The notes beneath the pieces are model-generated. The model was given only the letters and a program-made list of their open reading frames with translations. It was not told the origin of the DNA and made no database searches. DNA of 49,112 nucleotides from Deltaproteobacteria bacterium (GTDB lineage Bacteria; Bdellovibrionota_B; Oligoflexia; Oligoflexales; Bog-1112): contig CANIBL010000015.1 of assembly GCA_947466225.1 (NCBI GenBank), positions 1-49,112 on the forward strand, given 5' to 3'. The translations under genes were made by a program, and so were the position numbers. Below are positions 25,232 through 33,455 of the stretch, piece after piece. The stretch's first letter is position 1. Each line of letters begins with the position of its first letter.

Positions 25232-26401
25232 ATGTCGGATTTTTTTCCTTCCTTTCGAGATTATATTGCCCAACACCATCCTCTCTTCCTAGAGGGTGCA
25301 CAGGCATTATCCCCTCTCTTGGTATCTCCTGAGGTAGTGCAGGTTCCAGCTACCTTAGAACGGGATATACATGCCTTGATCGAGGTACTGCTCGCTGCAC
25401 GAAAAGACCCGCTCTATCGAAGTCAAATCGCAGCGCAAGTTGGATTGCCATCGAAATTGCAATCGGAGGAACAAACCAGTCTCGCTTGTTTCGATTTTTA
25501 TTGGACTCCTGAAGGGATTCGTCTCATCGAGGTCAATACGAACGCCGCAGCATGGGTGCTGGTAGAGCTGTTACGCGGCTATCACAACTTGGACATACCG
25601 AAATTTTCTTCCTTGTATCAAGGGTTTCAACGAGAGTGGACGTCTCAATTCCCCACAAAACCCTTTACCCACGTTGCCATTGTAGATGAGACCCCCGCAG
25701 AACAAAAAACCTGGTTTGAATTTCTTTGGATCCAAGCCTTACTGCGAGAGCAAGGTCTCACGTGTGAAATCTTGGCGCCAGAAGACCTACGCTTTGATCT
25801 CCAAACACGGGCCTTGGTCGATGCACAAGGCAGAGCCTGGCCTTTTGTGTACAACCGTTTCTGTGACTTTCTACTGGAGACCCCCTCTTCACAAGCGCTT
25901 CGACAAGCCTACGAAGCAGGTGCCCTCTGTTTGCGACCTTCGCCTCATGAATATGCCTATCTATCGGATAAAAGTCGCTTGGTGCAATGGTCTTCTCCTG
26001 CTTGGCAGGCTGGGTTTTCTGCGACCTCGCGTAGGTTGCTAGAAACCATGATCCCGCCTGTAGAAGTCATGGATGTTTCGCAAATCGAACGCTTCTGGAC
26101 TGCTCGAAAAGGGCTGTTCTTTAAACCAGCCTCTTCCTATGGAGGAAAATCTGTCTACAGTGGCAAACGCATTTCTAGATCGGTATTTGCGCGGTTGGTC
26201 GAAATGAAAGCCTTGGCACAACCCTTGTTTCAGCCTGCAGTTTGGACGTCGAAGAGTGGAAAATCGTTTAAGTATGACCTGCGCATCTATGTGAGGGGGG
26301 ATCGTGTTGTGAGCACAGCAGCGCGGCTGTTTCAAGGGCAGGTTAGCAATTTTCAAACCCCCGGTGGGGGCTTCGCTCCAGTGGTTTTTTCTTTTACTTA
26401 G
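25232..26401 (+). CDS. ATP-grasp-like protein of unknown substrate
   Basis: Soluble protein of 390 residues. FYWTPEGIRLIEVNTNAAA (about residues 90-108), RPSPHEYAYLSDKSRLVQW (about 240), LFFKPASSYGGKSVYSGKR (about 305) and KYDLRIYVRGDRVVSTAARLFQG (about 350) look like the nucleotide- and metal-binding parts of ATP-grasp ligases. Such enzymes join a carboxylate to an amine or thiol through an acyl phosphate. The segment order suggests a type 2 or circularly permuted member, and the substrate cannot be guessed. The start is ATG 25232 after AGGCGG; the in-frame ATG at 25166 lies inside the repeat and is rejected. There is no obvious operon partner. Confidence 0.6.
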   Translation: MSDFFPSFRDYIAQHHPLFLEGAQALSPLLVSPEVVQVPATLERDIHALIEVLLAARKDPLYRSQIAAQVGLPSKLQSEEQTSLACFDFYWTPEGIRLIEVNTNAAAWVLVELLRGYHNLDIPKFSSLYQGFQREWTSQFPTKPFTHVAIVDETPAEQKTWFEFLWIQALLREQGLTCEILAPEDLRFDLQTRALVDAQGRAWPFVYNRFCDFLLETPSSQALRQAYEAGALCLRPSPHEYAYLSDKSRLVQWSSPAWQAGFSATSRRLLETMIPPVEVMDVSQIERFWTARKGLFFKPASSYGGKSVYSGKRISRSVFARLVEMKALAQPLFQPAVWTSKSGKSFKYDLRIYVRGDRVVSTAARLFQGQVSNFQTPGGGFAPVVFSFT

Positions 26402-26536
26402 GGTGGGCCTTTTCCTGCCTATGATTCTCCTCGCTTACATGAGGAGGGGAACTATTCCTAGCCTATCAACTTTAGATAAATCCAACTTCTACCGAAGCCG
26501 TATCCATACATTTTTTCAACTAAAATGGGGCCGCTC

Positions 26537-26881
26537 ATGAAATTTCTGCAAAAAAATTTCATATTTTTCCTACTGACTTTATTACTTGAGGCTACCGCAT
26601 TCGGTCACTTTGAAAACTACTTTTTGGAACTGGTACAAGACGATAACACTGAAGTCGCAGAGGATCAAATCGAACAAGCACTTGCATCTATTCTCCGGCT
26701 GATTGACATTCCCTATGTAGGAGAAGATGGATCTCTTCAAAGAAAAGGATTTTTTCGTACGTTCGAAGCAAAATCCTCCATGATTGACCCTGAAGCTAAG
26801 ATCTATATCTCCGGCGGAGTCGTGCGGAGTATGCTCGGATATATCTATAAAAAAGTAGGGGCTGAAGTAGCTAAGATCTAA
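26537..26881 (+). CDS. N-terminal piece of the broken nucleotidyltransferase-like gene
   Basis: Frame of 114 codons with signal peptide and GGVVR motif. ATG 26537 is preferred to 26525 because GGGG lies about 8 bases before it. It ends at TAA 26879-26881, just past the first proposed frameshift. Confidence 0.45.
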   Translation: MKFLQKNFIFFLLTLLLEATAFGHFENYFLELVQDDNTEVAEDQIEQALASILRLIDIPYVGEDGSLQRKGFFRTFEAKSSMIDPEAKIYISGGVVRSMLGYIYKKVGAEVAKI

Positions 26882-27206
26882 AAAACCCGCCAGAGAGTAC
26901 TCGTTCTGTTTTGACTCGAATCATACTCGGGCAGAAACGCCATCCTTCCCAGATAAAAGAATTTTCTTCTGTACCCGTATTGGGCATTGCCAGTGATTTG
27001 GACCTTTTGGTGGCCACCTCCAACGAGGCAAAAAAAAGTGAGCTACTCGCCACGATTACAAAATTTATCAACTCAGTGGAGGAAAAATTTGAAGCCAGAG
27101 GTGTTACCTCCAAATTCAACCATGCAATTATCCCCATTGGGGATGTAAAAATTTATCAACAACAAATAGACAGGGAGTAACATCAAACTGGAAAGAACCA
27201 TTTAAC

Positions 27207-28169
27207 ATGGATCATTTTGTTCGCTCCATAGAGGAATTTCGAACTTTTCAAAGATTGGGGAAGTTTCTGGGTGTTGAAATGCCTTCCTTACCCGATTTGA
27301 CCTCCGATATTCATTCTTTTCTTAGCAGCAAGATATCGAAGATCTTTCTTGGTGACGTTTCATTAGTAAGGATTTATCGAGATCAGCTGGATATAAATGA
27401 GGCTCGTTTTTGGTATAAAATTTTTACTGACCATTGGAAGAATCATTATAGCACTCCCTCTGCTAGAGCCAAATTTGTGTTACTATTGCGCGAGGTGATT
27501 CCTCTACTTGTGGATGAAATCACGCCATTTTTACTTACAGAGATTATAGATTCTTCCAAATCCTTGCCCTACTCGTTCACATCGGGGGAAATTTCCACTG
27601 TTTTTGAAAAATTGCCTCTTGCAAGAAAAAAGGGCTATCCAATACTTGCCGCCCTATTCAAACGTTCAGATGCATGGATTGCAACTGACATTTTCATGAC
27701 ATGGCCTACGATGCCATCTGATGATGCCATTCCATTTATTACCCCCATAGTCATGGATGTTAGGGCATCCTCTGAAGGTCAACTAGAGCAACTTTTAGAA
27801 AAACATCCGGCATATTGGTCTTCGATTAGCTCCATTTTTTCCCAGTCAGATGTAGAAGTACGCGGCAAAATGGCCCGCAATTTACTTCACAACTATACAG
27901 GAGAGTATCTACTCGCTTTGACGAGTCATATACTCAATGATCCTGCCTGCATAGTTCGAAATGCGGTACAAAGGTTGAAATTCAATGTCAATTTTCAGCA
28001 GATGGTAGAAAAATTGGATCCAAATTTGAAAGAAACATTGCTGCAACACCTCGAGGGTATTCATAAAAATCCATATAACGAGTTTGACAAAAAACCTACC
28101 TTTGCAGAGAGTTTCCCTAAAGAAAACCAAGAGCTAAAACAACGATTTCCCCTTCCTGCCGGCTTCTAG
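27207..28169 (+). CDS. C-terminal piece of the broken nucleotidyltransferase-like gene
   Basis: Frame of 320 codons from ATG 27207. The same frame is open and protein-like upstream (VTSNWKEPFN), and no convincing ribosome site precedes the ATG, so it is probably not an independent gene. It is helical, with no recognised domain. If expressed alone it would lack both the catalytic motifs and the signal peptide. Confidence 0.5.
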   Translation: MDHFVRSIEEFRTFQRLGKFLGVEMPSLPDLTSDIHSFLSSKISKIFLGDVSLVRIYRDQLDINEARFWYKIFTDHWKNHYSTPSARAKFVLLLREVIPLLVDEITPFLLTEIIDSSKSLPYSFTSGEISTVFEKLPLARKKGYPILAALFKRSDAWIATDIFMTWPTMPSDDAIPFITPIVMDVRASSEGQLEQLLEKHPAYWSSISSIFSQSDVEVRGKMARNLLHNYTGEYLLALTSHILNDPACIVRNAVQRLKFNVNFQQMVEKLDPNLKETLLQHLEGIHKNPYNEFDKKPTFAESFPKENQELKQRFPLPAGF

Positions 28170-28221
28170 GGAAGAAAGGATTCATTACATCAGGCTTTTG
28201 CAAGAAGAAGAGGGAAGGATG

Positions 28222-28248
28222 CTAAGGAGGGGGACCCTCCCCCCTTAG
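28222..28248. terminator. GC-rich hairpin between convergent genes
   Basis: CTAAGGAGGGGG and CTCCCCCCTTAG pair with two mismatches around ACC, between the end of the broken gene and the end of flgE. No T run follows on either strand, so termination would be weak or factor-dependent. Confidence 0.4.
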
Positions 28249-28260
28249 AAAAGGAACCTA

Positions 28261-29598
28261 TTATCTCTTGAGGTTGATAATATCTTCCATCAAGGAGTCT
28301 GTGGTGGTGATGGATCTAGAGTTGGCTTGGAAAGACCGTTGGGTGGTGATCATATCCACAAACTCTTGGGCCAAGTCCACGTTGGATTCCTCCAAAGAGG
28401 AGGAAAATAGAGACCCTCGCAACCCGGTTTTGGGCATCCCAATATTGGCGGGACCGGAGGTTGGGTTGCTGATAAACACGTTGTTGCCCGCTTTTTCCAA
28501 AGCATCTTGGTTGCTAAACGTTGCCAATCCGATACCAGCGAGCGTGCGTTGAATCCCGTTAGTGAAAATGCCTGTTGCAATCCCATCTTCTCCAATTTTC
28601 AACGATGATAGCTGTCCGGCTTCATAGCCATCTTGTTGATGAAACACGGTAACGGAATTACCTGCGATGGAAGTTGTAGCGCCGGCGCCTCTATCCGTAG
28701 GTTCGATGCCATCCACAGGTGGACGTTTTCCGAAGTCAAACTTAATGGTTTGTCCGGGGAATGCACCGTTGGAAAAATTCACCGTATTTTTATTTGTGGT
28801 TTCATCTTTGATAAATCCAAATTTATCAAATTTGAGATGCCCACTGCCAAATTCTTGAAACGGGCTTTTATCTCCATCTTTTACTTCTTTGTTGTCGACC
28901 AGTGCATGCCAATCCCATTCGATTCCATCTTCTCCCGCATTGGTTTTTCGCAAAAATACGGATACCTGATGGGCGCGACCTTGACTGTCAAACACCGTCA
29001 TGGCCGTACTGAAATTAGACGTTTTATCCGGTTGTTTAACGTCAAAACTCTCTTTCATCACATCCACCCGAGAGTCGAGCTGAAGGTTCATCTTGAGATT
29101 ATTGGTGGCACGAGGGGGAATGGTGTTGGTCTCGATGCGAATGTCGGTCAGTCGAGCCGACAAAGTACCATCCGCATCTGCCATATAGCCTTGCACCCTA
29201 CCTCCATTTGAAGAAGCAAAATATCCGTCTTTATCAAAGTGCAGAGCCCCAGCCCGGGTATACATTTTCCCAGCAGAGTCTTGCCCAGCGCCGCCCGGTG
29301 GTTGTGCAAGAACCAAAAACCCACTACCCTGAATGGCGAGATCGGTGAGGTTGTCGGTGACTTTCAAACTGCCTTGGGTGTGCATGGTTTGCACGTTGGC
29401 CAAGTGCGCCCCTTTTCCGATTTTTGCGGATTGTGCCCCCGTTCGAAGATCTCGCAAAAGAAGATCTTCAAACTCGGCTCGGTCCCGCTTAAACCCTTTG
29501 GCGTTAGCGTTGGCAATGTTGTTTGCCACAATGGACATGCCATCAGCCGCTACAGACAGCCCTGTAACCCCAGTATACAAACTTTGCGCGACACCCAT
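28261..29598 (-). CDS. flgE: Flagellar hook protein FlgE
   Basis: Structural subunit of the flagellar hook, exported by the flagellar type III system. The product has 445 residues. The N-terminus SLYTGVTGLSVAADGMSIVANNIANANAKGF is the rod/hook heptad signature, DLAIQGSGFLVL follows near residue 90, and the C-terminus LEESNVDLAQEFVDMI...FQANSRSITTTDSL is the matching helix. The length suits a hook rather than a rod protein. The start is ATG 29598 with a near-perfect AGGAGGAGAG; the longer frame to 29649 is rejected. It stands alone, with no flgD or other flagellar gene beside it. Confidence 0.9.
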   Translation of the reverse strand: MGVAQSLYTGVTGLSVAADGMSIVANNIANANAKGFKRDRAEFEDLLLRDLRTGAQSAKIGKGAHLANVQTMHTQGSLKVTDNLTDLAIQGSGFLVLAQPPGGAGQDSAGKMYTRAGALHFDKDGYFASSNGGRVQGYMADADGTLSARLTDIRIETNTIPPRATNNLKMNLQLDSRVDVMKESFDVKQPDKTSNFSTAMTVFDSQGRAHQVSVFLRKTNAGEDGIEWDWHALVDNKEVKDGDKSPFQEFGSGHLKFDKFGFIKDETTNKNTVNFSNGAFPGQTIKFDFGKRPPVDGIEPTDRGAGATTSIAGNSVTVFHQQDGYEAGQLSSLKIGEDGIATGIFTNGIQRTLAGIGLATFSNQDALEKAGNNVFISNPTSGPANIGMPKTGLRGSLFSSSLEESNVDLAQEFVDMITTQRSFQANSRSITTTDSLMEDIINLKR

Positions 29599-29730
29599 AG
29601 TCTCTCCTCCTTTTTTGTAAGCCTGTGCAAGCGACCTACATGTAGACACCTTAGCAAGGTTAAAGAGGGGGGTGGGGATTGTGGCGAAAACTCCACATTT
29701 TGGGACTGGATATAGAAGATGGTCGTTTAC

Positions 29731-31710
29731 TTATAAAATCCCATCCTCGACACAATATCCTATGGTTACCCGAAGTTCTGGCGTGCGCGCCATCTCTCGT
29801 TGGATTGCAGTTCGAGCGCCCGCATTACGCCCCCAGCTGCGCCGTGCAATACCATTGTTCACATCCCAATGGAGCATGCTGGTAAGACGCCGTTCGCAAT
29901 CAGCCGTACCATCAAGCACCAGGCCAAAGCCTCCATTGATGGCTTCTCCCCAGCCAACACCACCCCCGTTATGAAGCGAAATCCAGGTAGCACCACGAAA
30001 TCCATCCCCCACAAAGTTCTGCACTGCCATATCTGCTGTAAATTGAGATCCATCGTAGAGGTTAGAGGTTTCTCGAAAGGGAGAGTCTGTACCGGATACA
30101 TCGTGATGATCCCGTCCAATGACCACCGGAGCTGACAGAGTACCGTCCGCTACAGCTTGGTTCAAACGACGCGCCAGCTCGATACGGCCTTCTCCATCGG
30201 AGTAGAGAATGCGTGCTTGGGATCCCACTACAAGGCGATTTTCCTCCGCAGATTGAATCCACAGCAAGTTATCGGCCCATTGCTGGCGAATATCATCTGG
30301 TGCCTTTGCCAACAGCCCTTGCAGTACCTCTGCCGCAATGTGATCTGTTTTGTGCAGATCGCGGGGATCTCCCGAGGTACAGACCCAACGAAAGGGGCCA
30401 AATCCGTAATCGAAGCACAAGGGCCCCATAATGTCTTGCACGTAGGACGGATAGCGAAACTTGCCTTGAGCATCCATAACAGCGGCACCAGCTCGTTGCG
30501 CTTCCAACAAGAAGGCATTGCCGTAGTCAAAGAAATACATGCCCCTTCTACACAAGCATTCGATGGCCCGTACATGACGGCGCAAGCTCTCCTGTACCTC
30601 CGCTTGAAACCCTGCTGGATCTTCGATCATCTTCGCAGTCGCAACTTCAAAGGACAGGGACACGGGGTAATAGCCACCAGCATAGGGATTATGAAGAGAG
30701 GTCTGATCGGAGCCAACTTCCACCGTAAGATCAGAGTCTGCAAGCCGTTCCCACAGATCCACAATGTTGCCAAGATAGGCCATGGACACTGCCTCGCCTT
30801 GGGCCTTGGCCTGTCGAATGCGGGGTAACAAGACATCTAAATCTTCGTACACTTCGTCCACCCAGCCTTGGGCATGGCGCTTGCGCACAGCAGCCGGATT
30901 GATCTCCGCAATCACCCCCACCGCACCGGCAATAACTGCCGCTTTTGCCTGGGCCCCTGACATGCCCCCCAGCCCCGAGGAAACGAAGAGAAGCCCTTGC
31001 AAGGTGCCGCTGGCTCGGATACGCCGCCCAGCATTCAGCAAGGTCAGGGTCGTGCCGTGTACGATACCTTGGGGGCCGATGTACATGTACGAGCCTGCCG
31101 TCATCTGCCCGTACTGGGTGACCCCCAGTGCATTGTAGCGGTCCCAATCTTCGGCGCGGGAGTAGTGCGGCACCATCATGCCGTTGGTCACTACCACACG
31201 AGGGGCTTCTATGGACGCAGGAAAAAGCCCCAACGGATGACCGGAATAGATTACCAAGGTCTGGGTCTGGGTCATGGTTGCCAGATACTGCATGGTGAGG
31301 CGGTACTGGGCCCAGTTTTGAAATACAGCGCCATTGCCCCCATACGTAATGAGCTCATAGGGATACTGGGCCACAGCTGGGTCCAAGTTATTTTGGATCA
31401 TCACCATGATGGCAGCTGCTTGTGGACATACAGCGGGATATTCAGCAAAAGCCCGCGCCTTCATCTCGTACTGGGGACGATAGCGATGCATGTAAATGCG
31501 ACCATAGGCCTGGAGCTCTTCGGCAAACTCTTTTGCCAATACCCGATGGTGCTGAGGCGGAATGTAGCGCAAGGCATTGCGCACTGCGAGAATTTGTTCC
31601 TCCGCAGAAAGGACCAATTTTCGACGGGGCGCACGCGGAATTTTAGGGTCCATTGCAGGGCATTCGGGCAAATGATCGGGCATACCTTGCAAAATATCGG
31701 ATTGAAACAT
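29731..31710 (-). CDS. hutU: Urocanate hydratase (urocanase), long form
   Basis: Converts urocanate to imidazolonepropionate with NAD+ as bound cofactor, the second step of histidine breakdown. The product has 659 residues, about 100 more than common bacterial HutU (near 555) and close to the animal enzyme. Landmarks include ELITYGGNGAVFQNWAQY, GLFPASIEAPRVV, YIGPQGIVHGT, the NAD-binding GLGGMSGAQAKAA, QDIMGPLCFDYGFGPFRWVC with the active-site Cys, and SLHNGGGVGWGEA. The insertion around GYYPVSLSFEVATAKM matches the long form. The ATG at 31710 has AAAGG upstream. No other hut gene is present in the window. Confidence 0.93.
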   Translation of the reverse strand: MFQSDILQGMPDHLPECPAMDPKIPRAPRRKLVLSAEEQILAVRNALRYIPPQHHRVLAKEFAEELQAYGRIYMHRYRPQYEMKARAFAEYPAVCPQAAAIMVMIQNNLDPAVAQYPYELITYGGNGAVFQNWAQYRLTMQYLATMTQTQTLVIYSGHPLGLFPASIEAPRVVVTNGMMVPHYSRAEDWDRYNALGVTQYGQMTAGSYMYIGPQGIVHGTTLTLLNAGRRIRASGTLQGLLFVSSGLGGMSGAQAKAAVIAGAVGVIAEINPAAVRKRHAQGWVDEVYEDLDVLLPRIRQAKAQGEAVSMAYLGNIVDLWERLADSDLTVEVGSDQTSLHNPYAGGYYPVSLSFEVATAKMIEDPAGFQAEVQESLRRHVRAIECLCRRGMYFFDYGNAFLLEAQRAGAAVMDAQGKFRYPSYVQDIMGPLCFDYGFGPFRWVCTSGDPRDLHKTDHIAAEVLQGLLAKAPDDIRQQWADNLLWIQSAEENRLVVGSQARILYSDGEGRIELARRLNQAVADGTLSAPVVIGRDHHDVSGTDSPFRETSNLYDGSQFTADMAVQNFVGDGFRGATWISLHNGGGVGWGEAINGGFGLVLDGTADCERRLTSMLHWDVNNGIARRSWGRNAGARTAIQREMARTPELRVTIGYCVEDGIL

Positions 31711-31760
31711 GGGGTGCCTTTCAATGTGAATATACCGTGTTTTGTTACTATGGCACTAGC

Positions 31761-31793
31761 TACTGGGCAACCAGCTAGGGAGTTTCCCCAGTA
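31761..31793. repeat. Palindromic element with conserved core, copy C
   Basis: Core AACCAGCTAGGGAGTTT (31769-31785) lies within perfect arms TACTGGG and CCCAGTA. It sits between divergent hutU and the kinase gene, so it cannot be a terminator of either. The central GCGC of other copies is changed here. Confidence 0.6.
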
Positions 31794-31901
31794 ACAGAAG
31801 GCCCTATAGAAAAAAACCCTCACATCCTTGCTAGGATCTCTGTATCATAAAGAAAACTTCCAAGAGCCACAGATTCTGGATCTCCATGAGACGAGGTAGA
31901 G

Positions 31902-32603
31902 ATGAACGCCTTTCAATTTCCGCCCGGTTGGGTGTTTGCTGACAAATACGAAATTATCAGCCGGCTAGGAGCTGGCTTCGAAGGAGAAGTATATCTCACG
32001 CGAGAGAAAGATACGGGAATTGAACGAGCAGCCAAGTTCTTTTTCCCCTCCCAGAATGTCCGCAATGAAGCCGCCAAGCGACATGCCCAAAAATTATTTA
32101 AAATCCGAAGCTGCCCCACGATCATGCAGTACCATACCCATGAAAAAATCACCTACCGGAAGGAGCAAGTCACCTGCGTGATTTCAGAGTATGTAGAGGG
32201 CGAGATGCTATCTACCTATATGGATAAACATAAGCGTTTACACCACTTTCAGGCGTTACAGCTGCTACTTGCGCTTACCATCGGATTACAACCCATTCAT
32301 ATGATTGGAGAGTATCACGGAGATTTACACGATCACAATATTTTCATCAAACCCGTAGGGGCCGGCTATCAAGTAAAACTCATCGATGTCATCGACTGGC
32401 GAGACTCTCGATTGGAAAATATGAAAAAGGACGTAAGCGACCTAATTCGGATTTTTTATGACATAATGGGAGGCAACCAGTACTACCACGAGCACCCTCC
32501 TCAGATTAAGCGGATTTGTTGTGGACTCAAAACCACGTTGATCCACAAACGATTTCGCAATGCGACGATGCTGAGGGACTTTATCGAGAATCTGGAATGG
32601 TGA
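31902..32603 (+). CDS. Small protein-kinase-like protein
   Basis: Cytosolic kinase-fold protein of 233 residues. It has a glycine loop RLGAGFEGEVY (about residues 21-31), AAKFF with the candidate Lys (about 47), a hinge ISEYVEGE, the catalytic loop YHGDLHDHNIFI (about 138) with HGD in place of HRD, and KLIDVIDW (about 160) in place of DFG. The DxHxxN wording recalls APH/RIO-type kinases more than classic Hanks kinases. The C-lobe is short. GAGGTAGAG precedes the ATG. The end overlaps the next gene, a PP2C phosphatase, by 7 bases, so the pair probably sets a phosphorylation level together; targets are unknown. Confidence 0.78.
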   Translation: MNAFQFPPGWVFADKYEIISRLGAGFEGEVYLTREKDTGIERAAKFFFPSQNVRNEAAKRHAQKLFKIRSCPTIMQYHTHEKITYRKEQVTCVISEYVEGEMLSTYMDKHKRLHHFQALQLLLALTIGLQPIHMIGEYHGDLHDHNIFIKPVGAGYQVKLIDVIDWRDSRLENMKKDVSDLIRIFYDIMGGNQYYHEHPPQIKRICCGLKTTLIHKRFRNATMLRDFIENLEW

Positions 32604-33382
32604 ATCTCCACTCGGTTGTTTCTTTGATCGATTCCCACATGGATACGGGTATCCCTTTTTCTTTTGGTCCCTTTGAAGGGACCTATTTTGTACGGCGACA
32701 CCCCGAAAAATCCGTAACCGAAGACTCCGTGTGTCTCTTTCTACAGGGAGAAAACAGCTCTGTACTCGCTGTAGCCGATGGATTGGGGGGGCATAAGGGG
32801 GGAGACCTTGCCTCCAAGATTGCCATTGAAACCCTCCTCGAGCAAATGGAGGGGGAAAAAGCCGGCATCTCCCCAATGGAACGCATCACCCAAAGCTTCG
32901 ACATTGCCAATCAGCGCATTCTCGACCTCGGGATTGGCGCTGCCACAACATTGGTGGTGGGAGAGTTACAGGGAAAATCTTGTCGCTTCTACCATGCAGG
33001 CGATTCCATGGGCATGATTCTCGGCAGTCGCGGCAAGTGCAAATGGGCCACGCTGCAGCACAATCAACGAGGACACGGGATTGAGTCTGGGATGGTGGCC
33101 CCTCAAGATCCAGAGTTACTTGCCGTCAATCACATTGTAACCAATTACCTCGGTACACCGGCCATGCGCATTGAAGTAAGCCCGGCTGTGAGCCTCGACC
33201 CAAAAGACCGCATTTTCCTTTTCTCTGATGGTATCAGCGACAACCTCGATCTTACAAAAATCCCCAATGGGAGCCGCACGGCATTTCTCGTTGAATGGAT
33301 GACCTCTCGGGTGCAGATTTCCATGGGAACGGAGAGCGGAAAACCGGATGATGCCTCTCTGATTATCGTCTGCCAGCGATAG
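32597..33382 (+). CDS. PP2C-family serine/threonine phosphatase
   Basis: Metal-dependent phosphatase of 261 residues. The metal-binding Asp in AVADGLGGHKGGD (about residue 60), YHAGDSMGMIL (about 132), FLFSDGISDNL (about 210) and KPDDASLIIV at the end are the PP2C motifs in order. An N-terminal extension of about 35 residues precedes the domain (EDSVCLF). ATG 32597 lies inside the end of the kinase gene (GAATGGTGA); GTG 32600 is an alternative. Longer frames extend back into the kinase and are rejected. It presumably reverses phosphorylation by its partner. Confidence 0.88.
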   Translation: MVNLHSVVSLIDSHMDTGIPFSFGPFEGTYFVRRHPEKSVTEDSVCLFLQGENSSVLAVADGLGGHKGGDLASKIAIETLLEQMEGEKAGISPMERITQSFDIANQRILDLGIGAATTLVVGELQGKSCRFYHAGDSMGMILGSRGKCKWATLQHNQRGHGIESGMVAPQDPELLAVNHIVTNYLGTPAMRIEVSPAVSLDPKDRIFLFSDGISDNLDLTKIPNGSRTAFLVEWMTSRVQISMGTESGKPDDASLIIVCQR

Positions 33383-33403
33383 AAAGAGCCCACTGTTTTA
33401 GCA

Positions 33404-33450
33404 CGTCATCCCCAGTGAGCGAAGGCGAACGTCGGGGATCTACCTCGATT
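33404..33450. repeat. REP-like palindrome, single copy
   Basis: CGTCATCCCCAGTGAGCG...CGTCGGGGATCTACCTCGATT, one unit of the GTCATCCCC family, between the convergent PP2C and sth genes. Confidence 0.7.
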
Positions 33451-33455
33451 GACAG

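Larger units (their letters stand above)
26537..28169 (+). pseudogene. Secreted nucleotidyltransferase-like gene broken by two frameshifts
   Basis: Three consecutive frames read as one protein of about 545 residues. Piece 1 (26537-26881) begins with a signal peptide (FIFFLLTLLLEATAFG) and contains ISGGVVRSMLGYIY, like the GG-x-R motif of the polymerase-beta/poly(A) polymerase fold. Piece 2 (open from about 26875 to 27180) gives GIASDLDLLVAT, the catalytic D-x-D strand. Piece 3 (open across 27177-28169) is a helical C-terminus with LLEKHPAYW and PFPLPAG-like ends. One added base near 26875 and one in the GGG at 27173-27175 restore a single frame (VAKDLKNPPE and QQQIDRGVTSNWKEP). Either the gene is decaying or the assembly lost two bases. 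The family is not known to me. Confidence 0.6.
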
